The notes: a model not told the origin generated them from the sequence alone. Counted from the stretch's first letter, positions 45,618 through 55,418 are shown. The stretch: DNA of 64,000 bases from Arcobacter lacus (GCF_003063295.1 NZ_MUXF01000001.1:310001-374000); one strand, 5' to 3'. Numbers and translations: made by a program.

Positions 45618-48600
45618 ATGATTAATTTTTTAAAAAATATCTTTAGCATGCAAATTATGACTATATTTTTGATATTTATGGCTTTAGCTTGCGCAATTGC
45701 AACATTTGTTGAAAATGATTTTGGAGTTCTTGGTGCAAAATCATTTGTATATGGACAAACTTGGTTTGAATTTATTATGCTAATTTTAACAGTTGGAATA
45801 GCAGTTAATATTATCATTTTTAAAATGTATAAAAAAAATAAATTTTTTACTTTCTTAATTCATATATCAATAATTTTTATTTTTATAGGTTCATCAATGA
45901 CTAGATATCTAGGTTATGAAGCTGTTATGACAATTCCTGAAGGAAGTATGGAAAATAAAGTTTACTCTACAAATGAATATATACAAATAAAAATTTTGGA
46001 TAAAGATAGCGAAAAAAATTATGAAAAAGAGGTTATGATAACTCCTTTAAATCAAACAAAATTTGAATATGAAACTACAATAAACAATAAACCTTTATCT
46101 ATAAAATATAATAATTATGTAAATAATGCTATTGAAAAATTAGTTCCAAATCCTAATGGAAAAATTTCAATGGATATTTTATTATCAGAAACAATGGGAG
46201 CAAAAAATATTTTATTACAAGATAAAGAGAAATTTGATTCTAATTTTTTAACTTTTACACTTAATAACAATATAAAAAATGAAACTAAACCAACAATAAA
46301 TTTTGAAACTATAAATGATGAATTTTATTTGACTTCAAATTTGCAAACAACTTTATATTCTAATGATTTAGAAAATGAAAAAACTATAAATGCAAATACA
46401 CAAACAAAAATTGAAAAAAATAAAATTTATAAAATTGGACAAACTCAATTTAAAATTTTTGAAGCTTTAATGAATGGAAAACTTGAAGTTGTAAATAGCG
46501 ATAAAATGTTCGATAAAAGTGAACAAGTAAATGCTATTATTGTTGATTTAAAATATGATAATAAAATTTCGCAAATTCCTCTTTATAAAAAAGCTGATTC
46601 ATCTTTAGGTGCTACTCAAACACTATTTATAGAAGATAAAAAAATTGAACTTCAATGGGGAGCAAAAGAGATAGTTTTACCTTTTTCAATTTTATTAAAT
46701 GATTTTGTACTTCAAAGATACCCTGGTTCAAATTCACCTTCAACATATTCAAGTTTTGTAAAAATCTACGACCCAATAGAAAATACCTCTTTTGATTACA
46801 CTATCTTTATGAATAATGTTTTAGACTACAAAGGATATAGATTTTTCCAATCTTCATATAAAATGGATGAAAGTGCTACTATTTTATCAGTAAATAAAGA
46901 CCCAGGAAAAGTCCCAACTTACATTGGATATTTTCTACTTTTTTTAGGATTAATTCTTACTTTATTTGTAAAAAATAGTAGATTCTCAAAACTTATACAT
47001 AAAAGATATACTTTAGAAGATATCAAAAAATCATATTATTTGAAAAAGAGTTTGTGTTTAGTTATCTTATCTTTTTTTATCTTTTTACCACAAAAAAGTT
47101 TTACTCAAGATTTAGAACTAATTTATAATATAGACAAAACTCATAGTCAAAAATTCGGTTCACTTTTAGTTCAGGATTACCAAGGAAGAATAAAACCTCT
47201 TAACTCTTTAGCAATAGAAATATTAAACAAAACAACTAAAAAAAGTTTAATTGGAAATTTAGACGAAAACCAATTTTTTATTAGTATGATGATGTACCCT
47301 GAAATTTGGCGAACAATTCCTATTTATAAAGTTAAAGATGAAAATATTAAAAAACTTTTAGGACTTTCTATAGATAAATCTTATTTCTCTTTTGATGATG
47401 TTTATGACAAATATGGTGGTTATAAATTAGCAGATGAACTTGAAATCAGCAATAATAAAAGTGCTTCAAACAGAACAACTTATGATAAAGAACTAATAAA
47501 AATAGATGAAGCTTTAAATATATCTTATTCACTATTTAATGGCGATTTTTTCAAAGTTTTTCCTCTAAAAGATGATTTAAATAATAAATGGTTAAATATA
47601 ATTGAAGCGAATTCTTATGAAAATGAACAATCTTTACAAATAAACAATTTGGTTAAAAACTACTATTTTTCACTTTTAGAAAATAACTGGGAAAAGGCAA
47701 ATAATTATCTTGATGAAATAAAATCTTATCAATATAATCTAGCTTCAAATATCATTCCAAGTAAGATTAAGATTCAAGCAGAACTTCTTTTAAATAAATT
47801 TGATATTTTTGAAAGATTAATGCCTTTTTATCTAATTTTAGGAGTTATTCTTTTATTTATTGTTTTTATAAACATCATAAATCCAAATATAAAAGTAAAA
47901 AAAATCACAAAATTAACTTTTTATCTTCTAACTTTTGGTTTCATTTTTCATACTTTTGGATTAGCTTTAAGATGGTATGTTGCAGGACATGCACCTTGGA
48001 CAAATGGTTATGAATCTATGATTTATATCTCATGGGCAATTGCTATATCTGGAATAATTTTTTCAAAACAATCACATTTAGCTCTTAGTTGTACAGCCAT
48101 TTTAAGTGGAATTACACTTTTTGTTGCCCATTTGAGTTGGTTAGAACCTCAAATTACAACTTTAGCACCTGTTTTAAAATCATATTGGTTAACTATTCAT
48201 GTAAGTGTAATTACTGCAAGTTATGGATTTTTAGCACTTAGTTGTCTTCTTGGATTTTTTTCTTTAATTTTATATATTTTTGCAAATGCAAAAAATGAAA
48301 ATGAAAGATTTTTTAGAATATTACTTAGTATAAAAGAAGCCTCTCGAATAAATGAAATATCTATTTTAATAGGTATCATACTTTTAGTAATTGGTAATTT
48401 TTTAGGTGGAATTTGGGCAAATGAATCTTGGGGAAGATATTGGGCTTGGGATCCAAAAGAGACTTGGACACTTATTTCAATAATAATCTATGTAATAATA
48501 ATTCATTTAAAATATATAAAAGATGCTATCAATGATTATGTTTTAAATCTTTTATCCGTTATTAGCTATTTTAGTATCATTATGACCTATTTTGGAGTAA

Positions 48601-48731
48601 ATTATTTTTTAAGTGGAAAACACTCTTATGCAGCTGGAGATCCTATAATAATTCCATCTTTTGTATATATTGTAATTGTTATTATTGCTTTAATTATATT
48701 ATTTTCATTTAAAAATAGAAAAGTTTTATAA
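45618..48731 (+). CDS. nrfI: CcsBA-type cytochrome c haem lyase, NrfI-like
   Basis: This is a 1037-residue fusion of ResB/CcsB (about 1-460, with four membrane helices around a large periplasmic domain) and CcsA (about 740-1037). A central periplasmic segment (about 490-740) links them. The haem-handling WWD-like motif reads ANESWGRYWAWDPKETW near residue 935, and conserved His are in LRWYVAGHAPWTNGYES and LTIHVSVITASYG. It attaches haem to apocytochromes c outside the inner membrane. Its place after nrfHA matches nrfI of Wolinella succinogenes, the lyase needed for the CxxCK haem. It could instead be the general CcsBA of the cell. No nrfJ follows. Confidence 0.88.
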   Translation: MINFLKNIFSMQIMTIFLIFMALACAIATFVENDFGVLGAKSFVYGQTWFEFIMLILTVGIAVNIIIFKMYKKNKFFTFLIHISIIFIFIGSSMTRYLGYEAVMTIPEGSMENKVYSTNEYIQIKILDKDSEKNYEKEVMITPLNQTKFEYETTINNKPLSIKYNNYVNNAIEKLVPNPNGKISMDILLSETMGAKNILLQDKEKFDSNFLTFTLNNNIKNETKPTINFETINDEFYLTSNLQTTLYSNDLENEKTINANTQTKIEKNKIYKIGQTQFKIFEALMNGKLEVVNSDKMFDKSEQVNAIIVDLKYDNKISQIPLYKKADSSLGATQTLFIEDKKIELQWGAKEIVLPFSILLNDFVLQRYPGSNSPSTYSSFVKIYDPIENTSFDYTIFMNNVLDYKGYRFFQSSYKMDESATILSVNKDPGKVPTYIGYFLLFLGLILTLFVKNSRFSKLIHKRYTLEDIKKSYYLKKSLCLVILSFFIFLPQKSFTQDLELIYNIDKTHSQKFGSLLVQDYQGRIKPLNSLAIEILNKTTKKSLIGNLDENQFFISMMMYPEIWRTIPIYKVKDENIKKLLGLSIDKSYFSFDDVYDKYGGYKLADELEISNNKSASNRTTYDKELIKIDEALNISYSLFNGDFFKVFPLKDDLNNKWLNIIEANSYENEQSLQINNLVKNYYFSLLENNWEKANNYLDEIKSYQYNLASNIIPSKIKIQAELLLNKFDIFERLMPFYLILGVILLFIVFINIINPNIKVKKITKLTFYLLTFGFIFHTFGLALRWYVAGHAPWTNGYESMIYISWAIAISGIIFSKQSHLALSCTAILSGITLFVAHLSWLEPQITTLAPVLKSYWLTIHVSVITASYGFLALSCLLGFFSLILYIFANAKNENERFFRILLSIKEASRINEISILIGIILLVIGNFLGGIWANESWGRYWAWDPKETWTLISIIIYVIIIHLKYIKDAINDYVLNLLSVISYFSIIMTYFGVNYFLSGKHSYAAGDPIIIPSFVYIVIVIIALIILFSFKNRKVL

Positions 48732-48800
48732 AAATAAAAATCTTTTTATTTCGTAGCAACAAAATAGCATTTTTTAAGTTTCAAAAGAGTATTATTTTAT

Positions 48801-48948
48801 TGATCAAAGAGTTTTACTCTTACTTATCTCTCCTTAGTTAAAAATTTGTAGCAAATTTTTTTTAGGGTAAAACTCTGTTCAAAGGTCGTTCTATTTAAGT
48901 TTAAGTTTTATTCTCGTAAATGTTCTATAATCTTTTAATAAAACTTAA
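48801..48948. other. Structured intergenic region, possible non-coding RNA
   Basis: Between the convergent nrfI and serS genes are several inverted repeats: AGAGTTTTAC (48808-48817) with GTAAAACTCT (48867-48876), AAATTTG-TAG-CAAATTT inside it (48842-48858), and a perfect 12-bp pair TTAAGTTTTATT (48901-48912) with AATAAAACTTAA (48937-48948). A competing local hairpin AAGAGT-TTT-ACTCTT uses 48807-48821. No open reading frame of note is present. I recognise no known RNA family, and the strand is not decided. Confidence 0.35.
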
Positions 48949-48982
48949 AAAAAAAGGGAAGCTTTAAAACTTCCCTTTTTTT
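48949..48982 (-). terminator. Rho-independent terminator of serS (bidirectional)
   Basis: GGGAAG (48956-48961) and CTTCCC (48970-48975) with flanking A and T runs form an extended stem around CTTTAAAA. It lies about 20 bp after the serS stop and could also stop plus-strand transcripts from the nrf side. Confidence 0.85.
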
Positions 48983-49000
48983 ATCTCTTAAAATTTACTC

Positions 49001-50239
49001 TTACAAATATTTTTTAAGCACTTCTGGAATTTTTACACTTCCATCTTCATTTTGATAATTTTCCATAATAGCTAATAGTGTTCGTCCAACTGCTAAACTT
49101 GAACCATTTAAAGTATGAGCTAAAATATTCTTTTTATCTTCTTTATATCTAATTTTTGCACGTCTAGCTTGAAAATCTCTTGTATTTGAAATAGAAGAAA
49201 TTTCTCTAAATTTATTTTGTCCAGGTAACCAAACTTCTAAGTCAATAGTAACAGCTGCACTAAATCCTAAATCTCCACTACAAAGTTGAACTTTTTGATG
49301 ACAAAGTCCTAAAGAACTTAATAAATCACTTGCACAATTTACCATTTTTTCAAAAATTTCATCTGACTGTTCTTGTGAAGTAATAGCAACCATTTCAACT
49401 TTATCAAATTGATGTTGTCTTATAAGTCCTCTTGTATCTCGCCCTGCACTTCCTGCTTCTTTTCTAAAACAAGGTGTATATGATGTAAGAAGAAGAGGTA
49501 ACTCACTTTTATCAATGATTTCATCATTATAAAGATTTGTTAAACTTACTTCAGCAGTTGGAATTAGATATAAATCTTCACCTTCAATTTTAAATAAATC
49601 ATCAGCAAATTTTGGAAGTTGCCCAGTTCCTTGAAGAGTATTTGAGTTTGCCATAAATGGAACATACCATTCATTAAATCCTCTTTGTCTATTAAAATCA
49701 AGCATATAATTTATCAAAGCTCGCTCAAGTCTAGCACCTTCACCTTTAATTGCTGTAAATCTTGATTTTGCTAGTTTTACACCTCTTTCAAAATCTAACC
49801 AATCACAAGATAAATCCCAGTGCTCTTTTGGTATAAAATTAAAAGTTGGTTTTTCACCAATAACTTCCAAAATCACATTTTCATTTTCATCAACTCCAAA
49901 AGGAACATTTTCATCAGGCATATTTGGAACACTTAAAATAATAGAATTAAGATCATCTTCTAAAGTTCTAACTTCATCTTCTAACTCTTGCTTTTTTGTT
50001 TTTAAAGCATTGATTTTTTCTTGAAGTTCACTTATATCAAGATTTTCTTTTTTATATCTTCCAAACTCTTTTGATAGAAGATTTTGTTCGGCTGTAACAT
50101 CTTCCATCTCTTGTCTTTTTTGTTTTGTTTTTAAAGCTAAATCTTTTAAATTATTCAAAAGTGCGTTATCAACGCCTTTTTTTTGTAAAGCTTTTACTAC
50201 ATAATCAAAATCTTTTTGAAGTAATTTTATATCTATCAT
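49001..50239 (-). CDS. serS: Seryl-tRNA synthetase
   Basis: The 412-residue class II enzyme has an N-terminal coiled-coil arm for tRNA binding (about 27-105) and a catalytic domain with [35 protein letters not shown] and [20 protein letters not shown]. Length and start ([14 protein letters not shown]) are as expected. It is a single-gene unit upstream of the terminator at 48949-48982 and downstream of the metal-efflux pair. Confidence 0.97.
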   Translation of the reverse strand: MIDIKLLQKDFDYVVKALQKKGVDNALLNNLKDLALKTKQKRQEMEDVTAEQNLLSKEFGRYKKENLDISELQEKINALKTKKQELEDEVRTLEDDLNSIILSVPNMPDENVPFGVDENENVILEVIGEKPTFNFIPKEHWDLSCDWLDFERGVKLAKSRFTAIKGEGARLERALINYMLDFNRQRGFNEWYVPFMANSNTLQGTGQLPKFADDLFKIEGEDLYLIPTAEVSLTNLYNDEIIDKSELPLLLTSYTPCFRKEAGSAGRDTRGLIRQHQFDKVEMVAITSQEQSDEIFEKMVNCASDLLSSLGLCHQKVQLCSGDLGFSAAVTIDLEVWLPGQNKFREISSISNTRDFQARRAKIRYKEDKKNILAHTLNGSSLAVGRTLLAIMENYQNEDGSVKIPEVLKKYL

Positions 50240-50282
50240 ATTCGCTCTTTATGTAATTTTTGGGCAATTATATCTAAAAAAG

Positions 50283-51260
50283 TTACCATTCAAACTGAAA
50301 AGTTGTATGAACTATTTTAAATTTTTCTTTTAAATTGTGATTTATTTTATGTAAAATCTCTTCATAATCATCTAAATATTTTTTATCAATTTTCACATGG
50401 GCTGTCATATTATACATATCTTGAGTGATTTCCCAGATGTGTACATCATGTATTTCTAAAACTTTTTCATTTTTTTCAATATACTCTTGAACTTCTTTTA
50501 CATCAATAGGAGAACTTTCAAGTAAAGTATTTGTTGAATTTTTCAAAATATCAATTGCCCATTTTGCAATCACAAAAGCTACAATAACAGCTAAAATAAT
50601 ATCTATAAAATACCATGAAGTAAAATAGATAACTATATAACCTATAATAATTGCAACTGAAGATAAAGCATCTGTTAGCATATGAATAAATGCTGATTTT
50701 AAATTTATATTATCTTTATCTCCTTGCATTAAAATAACACCAGTAATAATATTTACAATAAGACCGATAATTGCAACTATCATTGCTGTTTTTATATCAA
50801 TAACTTGTGGATTTAAAAATCTTTCAATAGCTTCATAAATAATCCAAATAATTGATAATACGATAGTAATTCCATTTATAAATGCAGCTAATACCTCAGC
50901 TCTATAATAACCAAATGTTTTAGAAATCGGTGCTGTTTTACTTGCAATTATTATTGCGAATAGTGAAATAATCAAAGCAAAAGAGTGAGTAAACATATGA
51001 ATTGCATCAGAAACTAAAGCTAACGAATTTGATAAAAATCCATAAAAAAACTCTAAAAACATAGTTATTAAAGTGATACTTAAAGCCCATTTTAAAACTT
51101 TTTTATCAGTTCCTCTATGATCGTGAGTATGTCCTGCTACTCCATGATCATGTCCGCAACTATGCTCATGAGAATGATTGTGTTCCCCATGATGATTATG
51201 CTCTGTTTCTTTATCTAAAAAAGGTTTATGTTCATTTAATCCAAATCCACAATTTGCCAT
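50283..51260 (-). CDS. dmeF: Cation diffusion facilitator, DmeF-like (Co/Ni efflux)
   Basis: The 325-residue inner-membrane antiporter has a His-rich cytoplasmic N-terminus (residues 11-48, more than a dozen His), six membrane helices, and a C-terminal metal-sensing domain (VHIWEITQDMYNMTAHVKID). The transport site reads DAIHMFTH in helix 2 (Asp85, His88, His92) and HMLTD in helix 5 (His193, Asp197). His in place of the second acidic residue in helix 2 is what I recall of DmeF-type Co/Ni exporters rather than zinc exporters. It lies 11 bp after a CsoR/RcnR-family regulator gene, like dmeRF. Zinc export cannot be excluded. Confidence 0.8.
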   Translation of the reverse strand: MANCGFGLNEHKPFLDKETEHNHHGEHNHSHEHSCGHDHGVAGHTHDHRGTDKKVLKWALSITLITMFLEFFYGFLSNSLALVSDAIHMFTHSFALIISLFAIIIASKTAPISKTFGYYRAEVLAAFINGITIVLSIIWIIYEAIERFLNPQVIDIKTAMIVAIIGLIVNIITGVILMQGDKDNINLKSAFIHMLTDALSSVAIIIGYIVIYFTSWYFIDIILAVIVAFVIAKWAIDILKNSTNTLLESSPIDVKEVQEYIEKNEKVLEIHDVHIWEITQDMYNMTAHVKIDKKYLDDYEEILHKINHNLKEKFKIVHTTFQFEW

Positions 51261-51271
51261 TTTATATCCTT

Positions 51272-51571
51272 TTATTTTCCATATACTTTTATAATTTCAA
51301 GTAAATTATCAATTTGTGCTTCTGCATCTGCTTGAGTTCCATTTTTAATATTTTCTATCATATGCCCTTTTGCAAAATGTTCAACATATGAAGTAATCAT
51401 TCCTGTAACAGCTCCTTTTATTGCTGTTAATTGTCTAATAGTTTCATAAGGATCCTCTTCTAATTTAAATTTTTCATCATCAAATTTATTTTTTAAAGAG
51501 TGTATTTGTCCATGAATTCTGCTTATTCTATTTTGTAATTTTTTTCTTTCTACATCACAACAATATGCCAC
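51272..51571 (-). CDS. CsoR/RcnR-family metal-responsive repressor (DmeR-like) with unusual metal ligands
   Basis: The 99-residue all-helical DUF156 protein starts at a GTG after AAGGAA. Family pattern is clear: RISRIHGQIHSLKNKF, QLTAIKGAVTGMITSYV, KGHMIENI. The Cys that nearly all members carry in the second helix is Tyr42 here (EEDPYETIRQ), and the His/Cys after the GHxxE motif is Asn74. Instead there are Cys4 and Cys5 at the N-terminus and His65 near His70. It should repress itself and the adjacent exporter; an operator-like C-rich element lies over its promoter. Confidence 0.82.
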   Translation of the reverse strand: MAYCCDVERKKLQNRISRIHGQIHSLKNKFDDEKFKLEEDPYETIRQLTAIKGAVTGMITSYVEHFAKGHMIENIKNGTQADAEAQIDNLLEIIKVYGK

Positions 51572-51593
51572 ATTAGTTCCTTTTTTTTATTTT

Positions 51594-51617
51594 ATATACC
51601 ATAAGGGGTATAGTATA
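51594..51617 (-). promoter_or_regulatory. DmeR/RcnR-type operator over the promoter of the regulator-exporter operon
   Basis: Read on the minus strand: TATACTATACCCC followed by TTATGGTATATAA. It has a C-rich core with ATACC and GGTAT arms, similar to RcnR and DmeR operators (runs of C or G flanked by AT-rich inverted arms). TATACT can act as the -10, so binding would block transcription start. Confidence 0.55.
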
Positions 51618-51667
51618 ACTTTAAAACTTAAATTTTTATTTAATATCCATTCTCAATTACTTTAAGA

Positions 51668-51713
51668 TGCAACTAAGTTGCAAAATATATAATTTCATTG
51701 CAACTTAGTTGCA
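51668..51713 (+). promoter_or_regulatory. Paired palindromic operators upstream of TonB receptor 1
   Basis: TGCAACTAAGTTGCA (51668-51682) and TGCAACTTAGTTGCA (51699-51713) are perfect 7-1-7 palindromes with centres 31 bp apart. A TATAAT -10 element (51688-51693) lies between them. Two related pairs occur at 59609-59661 and 60885-60938. This is a repressor layout. Confidence 0.75.
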
Positions 51714-51739
51714 TTAATTTATATTATAAAAGGAAAATA

Positions 51740-53767
51740 ATGAAATCTAATCATACTAAACTCATAAAACTATCTCCTCTTCTTATCCCTTACATTTTAT
51801 TTGCACAAACAACAGTTCTTGATGAAATAGAAATAAAAGAAAAAAAAGAGATAAAAACAAATTCTATGAATATTGATTTAGAAAAAACAGAACAAGAGCA
51901 AGCAAACTCTTTTAAAGAAATTTTTAAAAATAATTCATCAATTGAGATTGGTGGAGGAGCTATAAATGTACAAAGAATATATTTAAGAGGAATTGAAAGT
52001 TCAAATTTAGATATTTCTCTTGATGGAGCAAAACAAGGTAAAAATATGTTTCAACATCGAAGTAATGAATTAGGAATTAATACTGATTTATTAAAAGTTG
52101 TAAATATAAAAACATCACCTGATGCAACTAAAAATTCTGCTTTAGGTGGAAGTATAGAAATGACTACAAAAGATGCCCAAGATTTTGTAAAAGGAAATAA
52201 AAATTATGGAGCTATTTTTAAAACGGGATACAATACAAATGCCAATCAAAAACTTGGTAGTGCAACAGCTTATCAAGTTTTTAATGATAATATAGGAGCC
52301 TATGCAAGTATAAGTGGAGTAAATAGCGATAATTATAAAGATGGAAATAATAATGAAGAGATAGCAACAGCCTATCATGATAGAGATTATTTATTTAAAA
52401 TAAGTATGTTAAATGCAAATGATCATGATTTAAGATTAACTATCAATCATAATGAAAACAGTGGAGATACAAGATGGAGGGGAACAGAATATAGACCTTT
52501 GCCATCAGAACTTGAAAAAATTGTTTCTTCTACTACAAACTATGCTTTACAACACAACTATAATCCTAGTAATTTAATAAATTTAGATACAGATTTAAAT
52601 TTAACAGATATAAGTTTAGAAAGAGAAGATGAAAATCAAAAATATGAAAATCAGAATATTGGACTAAAAGTACAAAATCATTTTGATTTTGATATTTCTT
52701 CAACTTCTAATAGAGTATCAATAGGAGCTCAACTTCAAAAGGAAAATGGTGAAGGTCCACTTGTTCCTCATAATTTAGATAAAAATATCACTCAATATTC
52801 AGATTTAGATACATCAACAAAGTCACTATTTGTACAAAATAGAACTGAAATTGGCTCTTTAGGTATAGATTATGGTTTAAGATTTGATAAATATGATTTT
52901 GAAACTGGTTTAGGAAAAGCAAGTGATGATACATTTTCTCCAAATGTAGGAGTTGATTATTCAATAACTCCTAATTCTTTAATATACGCAAACTATGGAA
53001 AAGCAAGTAGAATGACAGGACTTATTCCTTTCACTTGGACTCTAAATACTAAAATAGGTTCGACTTATTCAAAAGATTTAGAAGCAGAAAAATCTACAAG
53101 ATATGAAACAGGATATAAATATGAAAAAAGAGATACATTTTTAGATAATGATTACATAACTTTTAATGCGAATATTTTTAAAACAACAATAGAAGATTTA
53201 ATAGTATCAAAAGACACTAATTGTGTAAATGGAATTTGTGGAAGTGGAGAAGGAGGAAGAACTTTACAAGATATCTATAATCGTTCAGATGATTTTGAAT
53301 CAAAAGGTTTTGAATTAAAAGTTTCATATAGTTACGATATTTTTTCAACAACTTTAGGATATACACAAATTGATACAAATAATATAAATAGTGATACTGG
53401 TGGTGTTGTAGATATAAATGAAGATCAAAATATAAGAAGAGTTGGTGGATATGATAGTAAAAAATTTATTTGGAATAATGGTATTGAAATCACAAAAGAT
53501 TTAGCTATGGATTATACTTTAAATGCTGTATCTGGAACTGATGTCCTAGATAGTAATAACAATGAAATAAGAAGAGCAGGATATACAACTCACGATATAA
53601 ATATGAAATATAAACTAAATTCTGATTGGACTTTATTTTTAGCAGTTAATAACTTAACAGATAAACAATATGCAAAAGCTACAACAATATCTACAAAAAA
53701 CCAAGCTGATGTTTATAGATATGAAATGGGAAGAGATTATAGATTTGCTTTAAAATATGAGTTTTAA
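51740..53767 (+). CDS. TonB-dependent outer-membrane receptor 1
   Basis: The start at 51740 (AAAGGA, MKSNHTK) gives 675 residues; the in-frame ATG at 51698 lies inside the operator and is rejected. A signal peptide (about 1-25), TonB-box-like VLDEIEI, a plug domain (RIYLRGIESSNLDISLDGAKQG, ALGGSIEMTTKDA), and a 22-strand barrel ending YRFALKYEF are visible. DGAKQGKNMFQHR resembles plug sequences of some Campylobacter receptors, but I cannot assign the ligand. CVNGICGSGEGG (near 490) is a Cys pair in an external loop. It is monocistronic. Confidence 0.88.
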   Translation: MKSNHTKLIKLSPLLIPYILFAQTTVLDEIEIKEKKEIKTNSMNIDLEKTEQEQANSFKEIFKNNSSIEIGGGAINVQRIYLRGIESSNLDISLDGAKQGKNMFQHRSNELGINTDLLKVVNIKTSPDATKNSALGGSIEMTTKDAQDFVKGNKNYGAIFKTGYNTNANQKLGSATAYQVFNDNIGAYASISGVNSDNYKDGNNNEEIATAYHDRDYLFKISMLNANDHDLRLTINHNENSGDTRWRGTEYRPLPSELEKIVSSTTNYALQHNYNPSNLINLDTDLNLTDISLEREDENQKYENQNIGLKVQNHFDFDISSTSNRVSIGAQLQKENGEGPLVPHNLDKNITQYSDLDTSTKSLFVQNRTEIGSLGIDYGLRFDKYDFETGLGKASDDTFSPNVGVDYSITPNSLIYANYGKASRMTGLIPFTWTLNTKIGSTYSKDLEAEKSTRYETGYKYEKRDTFLDNDYITFNANIFKTTIEDLIVSKDTNCVNGICGSGEGGRTLQDIYNRSDDFESKGFELKVSYSYDIFSTTLGYTQIDTNNINSDTGGVVDINEDQNIRRVGGYDSKKFIWNNGIEITKDLAMDYTLNAVSGTDVLDSNNNEIRRAGYTTHDINMKYKLNSDWTLFLAVNNLTDKQYAKATTISTKNQADVYRYEMGRDYRFALKYEF

Positions 53768-53850
53768 AGTAAAGTTCCATTTGTCTTTGCAAGTTTAATT
53801 TTTGCTATTTTGGTTATAATTTCGCTTTTATATAAAAAAAGAGGAATTTT

Positions 53851-54390
53851 ATGTTAGAAGTTTTAATTTTGGCATTTGCTCTATCTATGGATGCATTTGC
53901 CGTTTCTATTGGGCTTGGAATAAAAAATAAAGCCTGTTTAAAAACACTTGCTTTAAAAGCTGGTTTGTTTTTTGGTATTTTTCAAGCACTTATGCCATTT
54001 TTAGGCTTTTTAGGTGGAATTGGATTAAGAGAGTATATTCAAGGATACGATAAAATCGTAGCATTTGTCTTACTTCTTGCTATTGGTGGAAAGATGATTT
54101 ATGAAGCATTTAATGAAAATGTAGAAGAAGAGATAAGTCAAATCACAAATAAAATTTTATTAACTTTAGCAATTGCAACAAGTCTTGATGCTATGGCTGC
54201 TGGATATAGTCTTCACTTATTTAATCTAAATATTTATTTATCACTATTTGTTATTGGGTTTACAACATTTATTATTAGCTATATTGGGGTTTATGTCGGA
54301 AGCCGTGGCGGTGAAAAATATGAAACAAAAGCTGAAATTTTAGGTGGAGTTGTTTTAATATTAATAGGTCTTAAAATTTTACTTTTTTAA
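53851..54390 (+). CDS. mntP: Manganese efflux pump MntP
   Basis: The 179-residue inner-membrane exporter is a tandem of two three-helix halves. Each half has the conserved acidic motif: SMDAFAVSIGLG (Asp near 12) and SLDAMAAGYSL (Asp near 112). FFGIFQALMPFLGFLGG and YVGSRGG are typical. It has its own promoter region after receptor 1 and ends with a 12-bp tail-to-tail overlap with the AraC gene. Mn export beside iron uptake genes fits Fe/Mn balance. Confidence 0.92.
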   Translation: MLEVLILAFALSMDAFAVSIGLGIKNKACLKTLALKAGLFFGIFQALMPFLGFLGGIGLREYIQGYDKIVAFVLLLAIGGKMIYEAFNENVEEEISQITNKILLTLAIATSLDAMAAGYSLHLFNLNIYLSLFVIGFTTFIISYIGVYVGSRGGEKYETKAEILGGVVLILIGLKILLF

Positions 54391-55305
54391 AATATCTTTA
54401 GGTCGTATTTTAAACTCTTTATAAAAAGCATTAGTGAAATTATTTGCAAACTTATAACCAACTTGCAAAGCTATTTCATTGATGTTGTATTCACCGCTTT
54501 GAAGCATATTTTTTGCAAGGTTCATTTTATGAGATACTAAAAGTTGATAAGGAGAAGTTTTATACATTTGTTTAAAACCTCTTTTCAATTTTACCTCACT
54601 TAAATGAACCATTTTTGCTAAGCCAACAATCGATGGTGGATTTTGTATATTATCCAATAATATCTCTTTTGCTTTTAAAATTGCCCTTTTATCATAATCA
54701 TTTAAAGTTATAATATCTTCATTATTCTGTAACTTTGAAATTTCTAAAGATAATAACTCAAAAATTTTACCTTGTTTGTATATGTTAGCTAACTCACCAA
54801 CAAGACTGCAATTTAATATATCATTTAATAAAAATTGAGATTGAATAGAAGTCAAATTAAAATCTAATAGTTGTAAGTTTTGTTTCTTAAAAAAATATTT
54901 TTCAACTAAACTTTTCTGAAAATTTCTTCTTAAAAAACTTTCATTTAAAATAAATCTAACTTGATTTATCTGTTTATCTTTAAACTCTCTAAAACCTTGT
55001 GTATTTTCAAACAATGATATTGTTGTAAATCCCTCTTTAAAAGGTAAAACTTTTTTATCACTATTTATATAAGTTGTATTTCCTTTGAGTGATATAGTAA
55101 TTACAAATTTTCTCTCTTCTTGTTTTGCTTCTAAAAAGATAGGTTTTTCTATATTATAGTTTGTTTTTAAAAATAAAAGCCCCTCTTGTATATGTATTTT
55201 TTCCATATAATCAGTTCCTATTTCAAAAGGAAAACTATTTTTTATGATGTTTTTTTCACAATTATAATTTGAACTAATCAAATCTTTTAAATAAAATTTA
55301 GTCAT
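54379..55305 (-). CDS. AraC-family regulator (PchR/YbtA type)
   Basis: The 308-residue protein has a C-terminal double helix-turn-helix (about 210-306: SIVGLAKMVHLSEVKLKRGF, INEIALQVGYKFANNFTNAF, FKIRPKDIL), and an N-terminal ligand-binding part of the PchR/YbtA kind (QEERKFVITISLKGNTTYIN, RFILNESFLRRNFQ). Such proteins activate siderophore-uptake genes when the ferric siderophore is present. It is divergent from the FyuA-like receptor with about 113 bp between starts, which makes that gene its probable target. Confidence 0.9.
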   Translation of the reverse strand: MTKFYLKDLISSNYNCEKNIIKNSFPFEIGTDYMEKIHIQEGLLFLKTNYNIEKPIFLEAKQEERKFVITISLKGNTTYINSDKKVLPFKEGFTTISLFENTQGFREFKDKQINQVRFILNESFLRRNFQKSLVEKYFFKKQNLQLLDFNLTSIQSQFLLNDILNCSLVGELANIYKQGKIFELLSLEISKLQNNEDIITLNDYDKRAILKAKEILLDNIQNPPSIVGLAKMVHLSEVKLKRGFKQMYKTSPYQLLVSHKMNLAKNMLQSGEYNINEIALQVGYKFANNFTNAFYKEFKIRPKDILKK

Positions 55306-55418
55306 TTTTACCTTTTCGAATAGAAATAAAACCTTTTAGAATATTTTTGATATTGACTATCACTTTTTTGAAGTATATACTAGAGCAAATAAATTTTATA
55401 TTAAAGGAGATATATCTT

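Noticed and set aside
51698-51739. Upstream start of TonB receptor 1
   Set aside because: That ATG lies in the second palindrome; the signal peptide and ribosome-binding site fit the start at 51740. The same reasoning applies at 60923 versus 60965.
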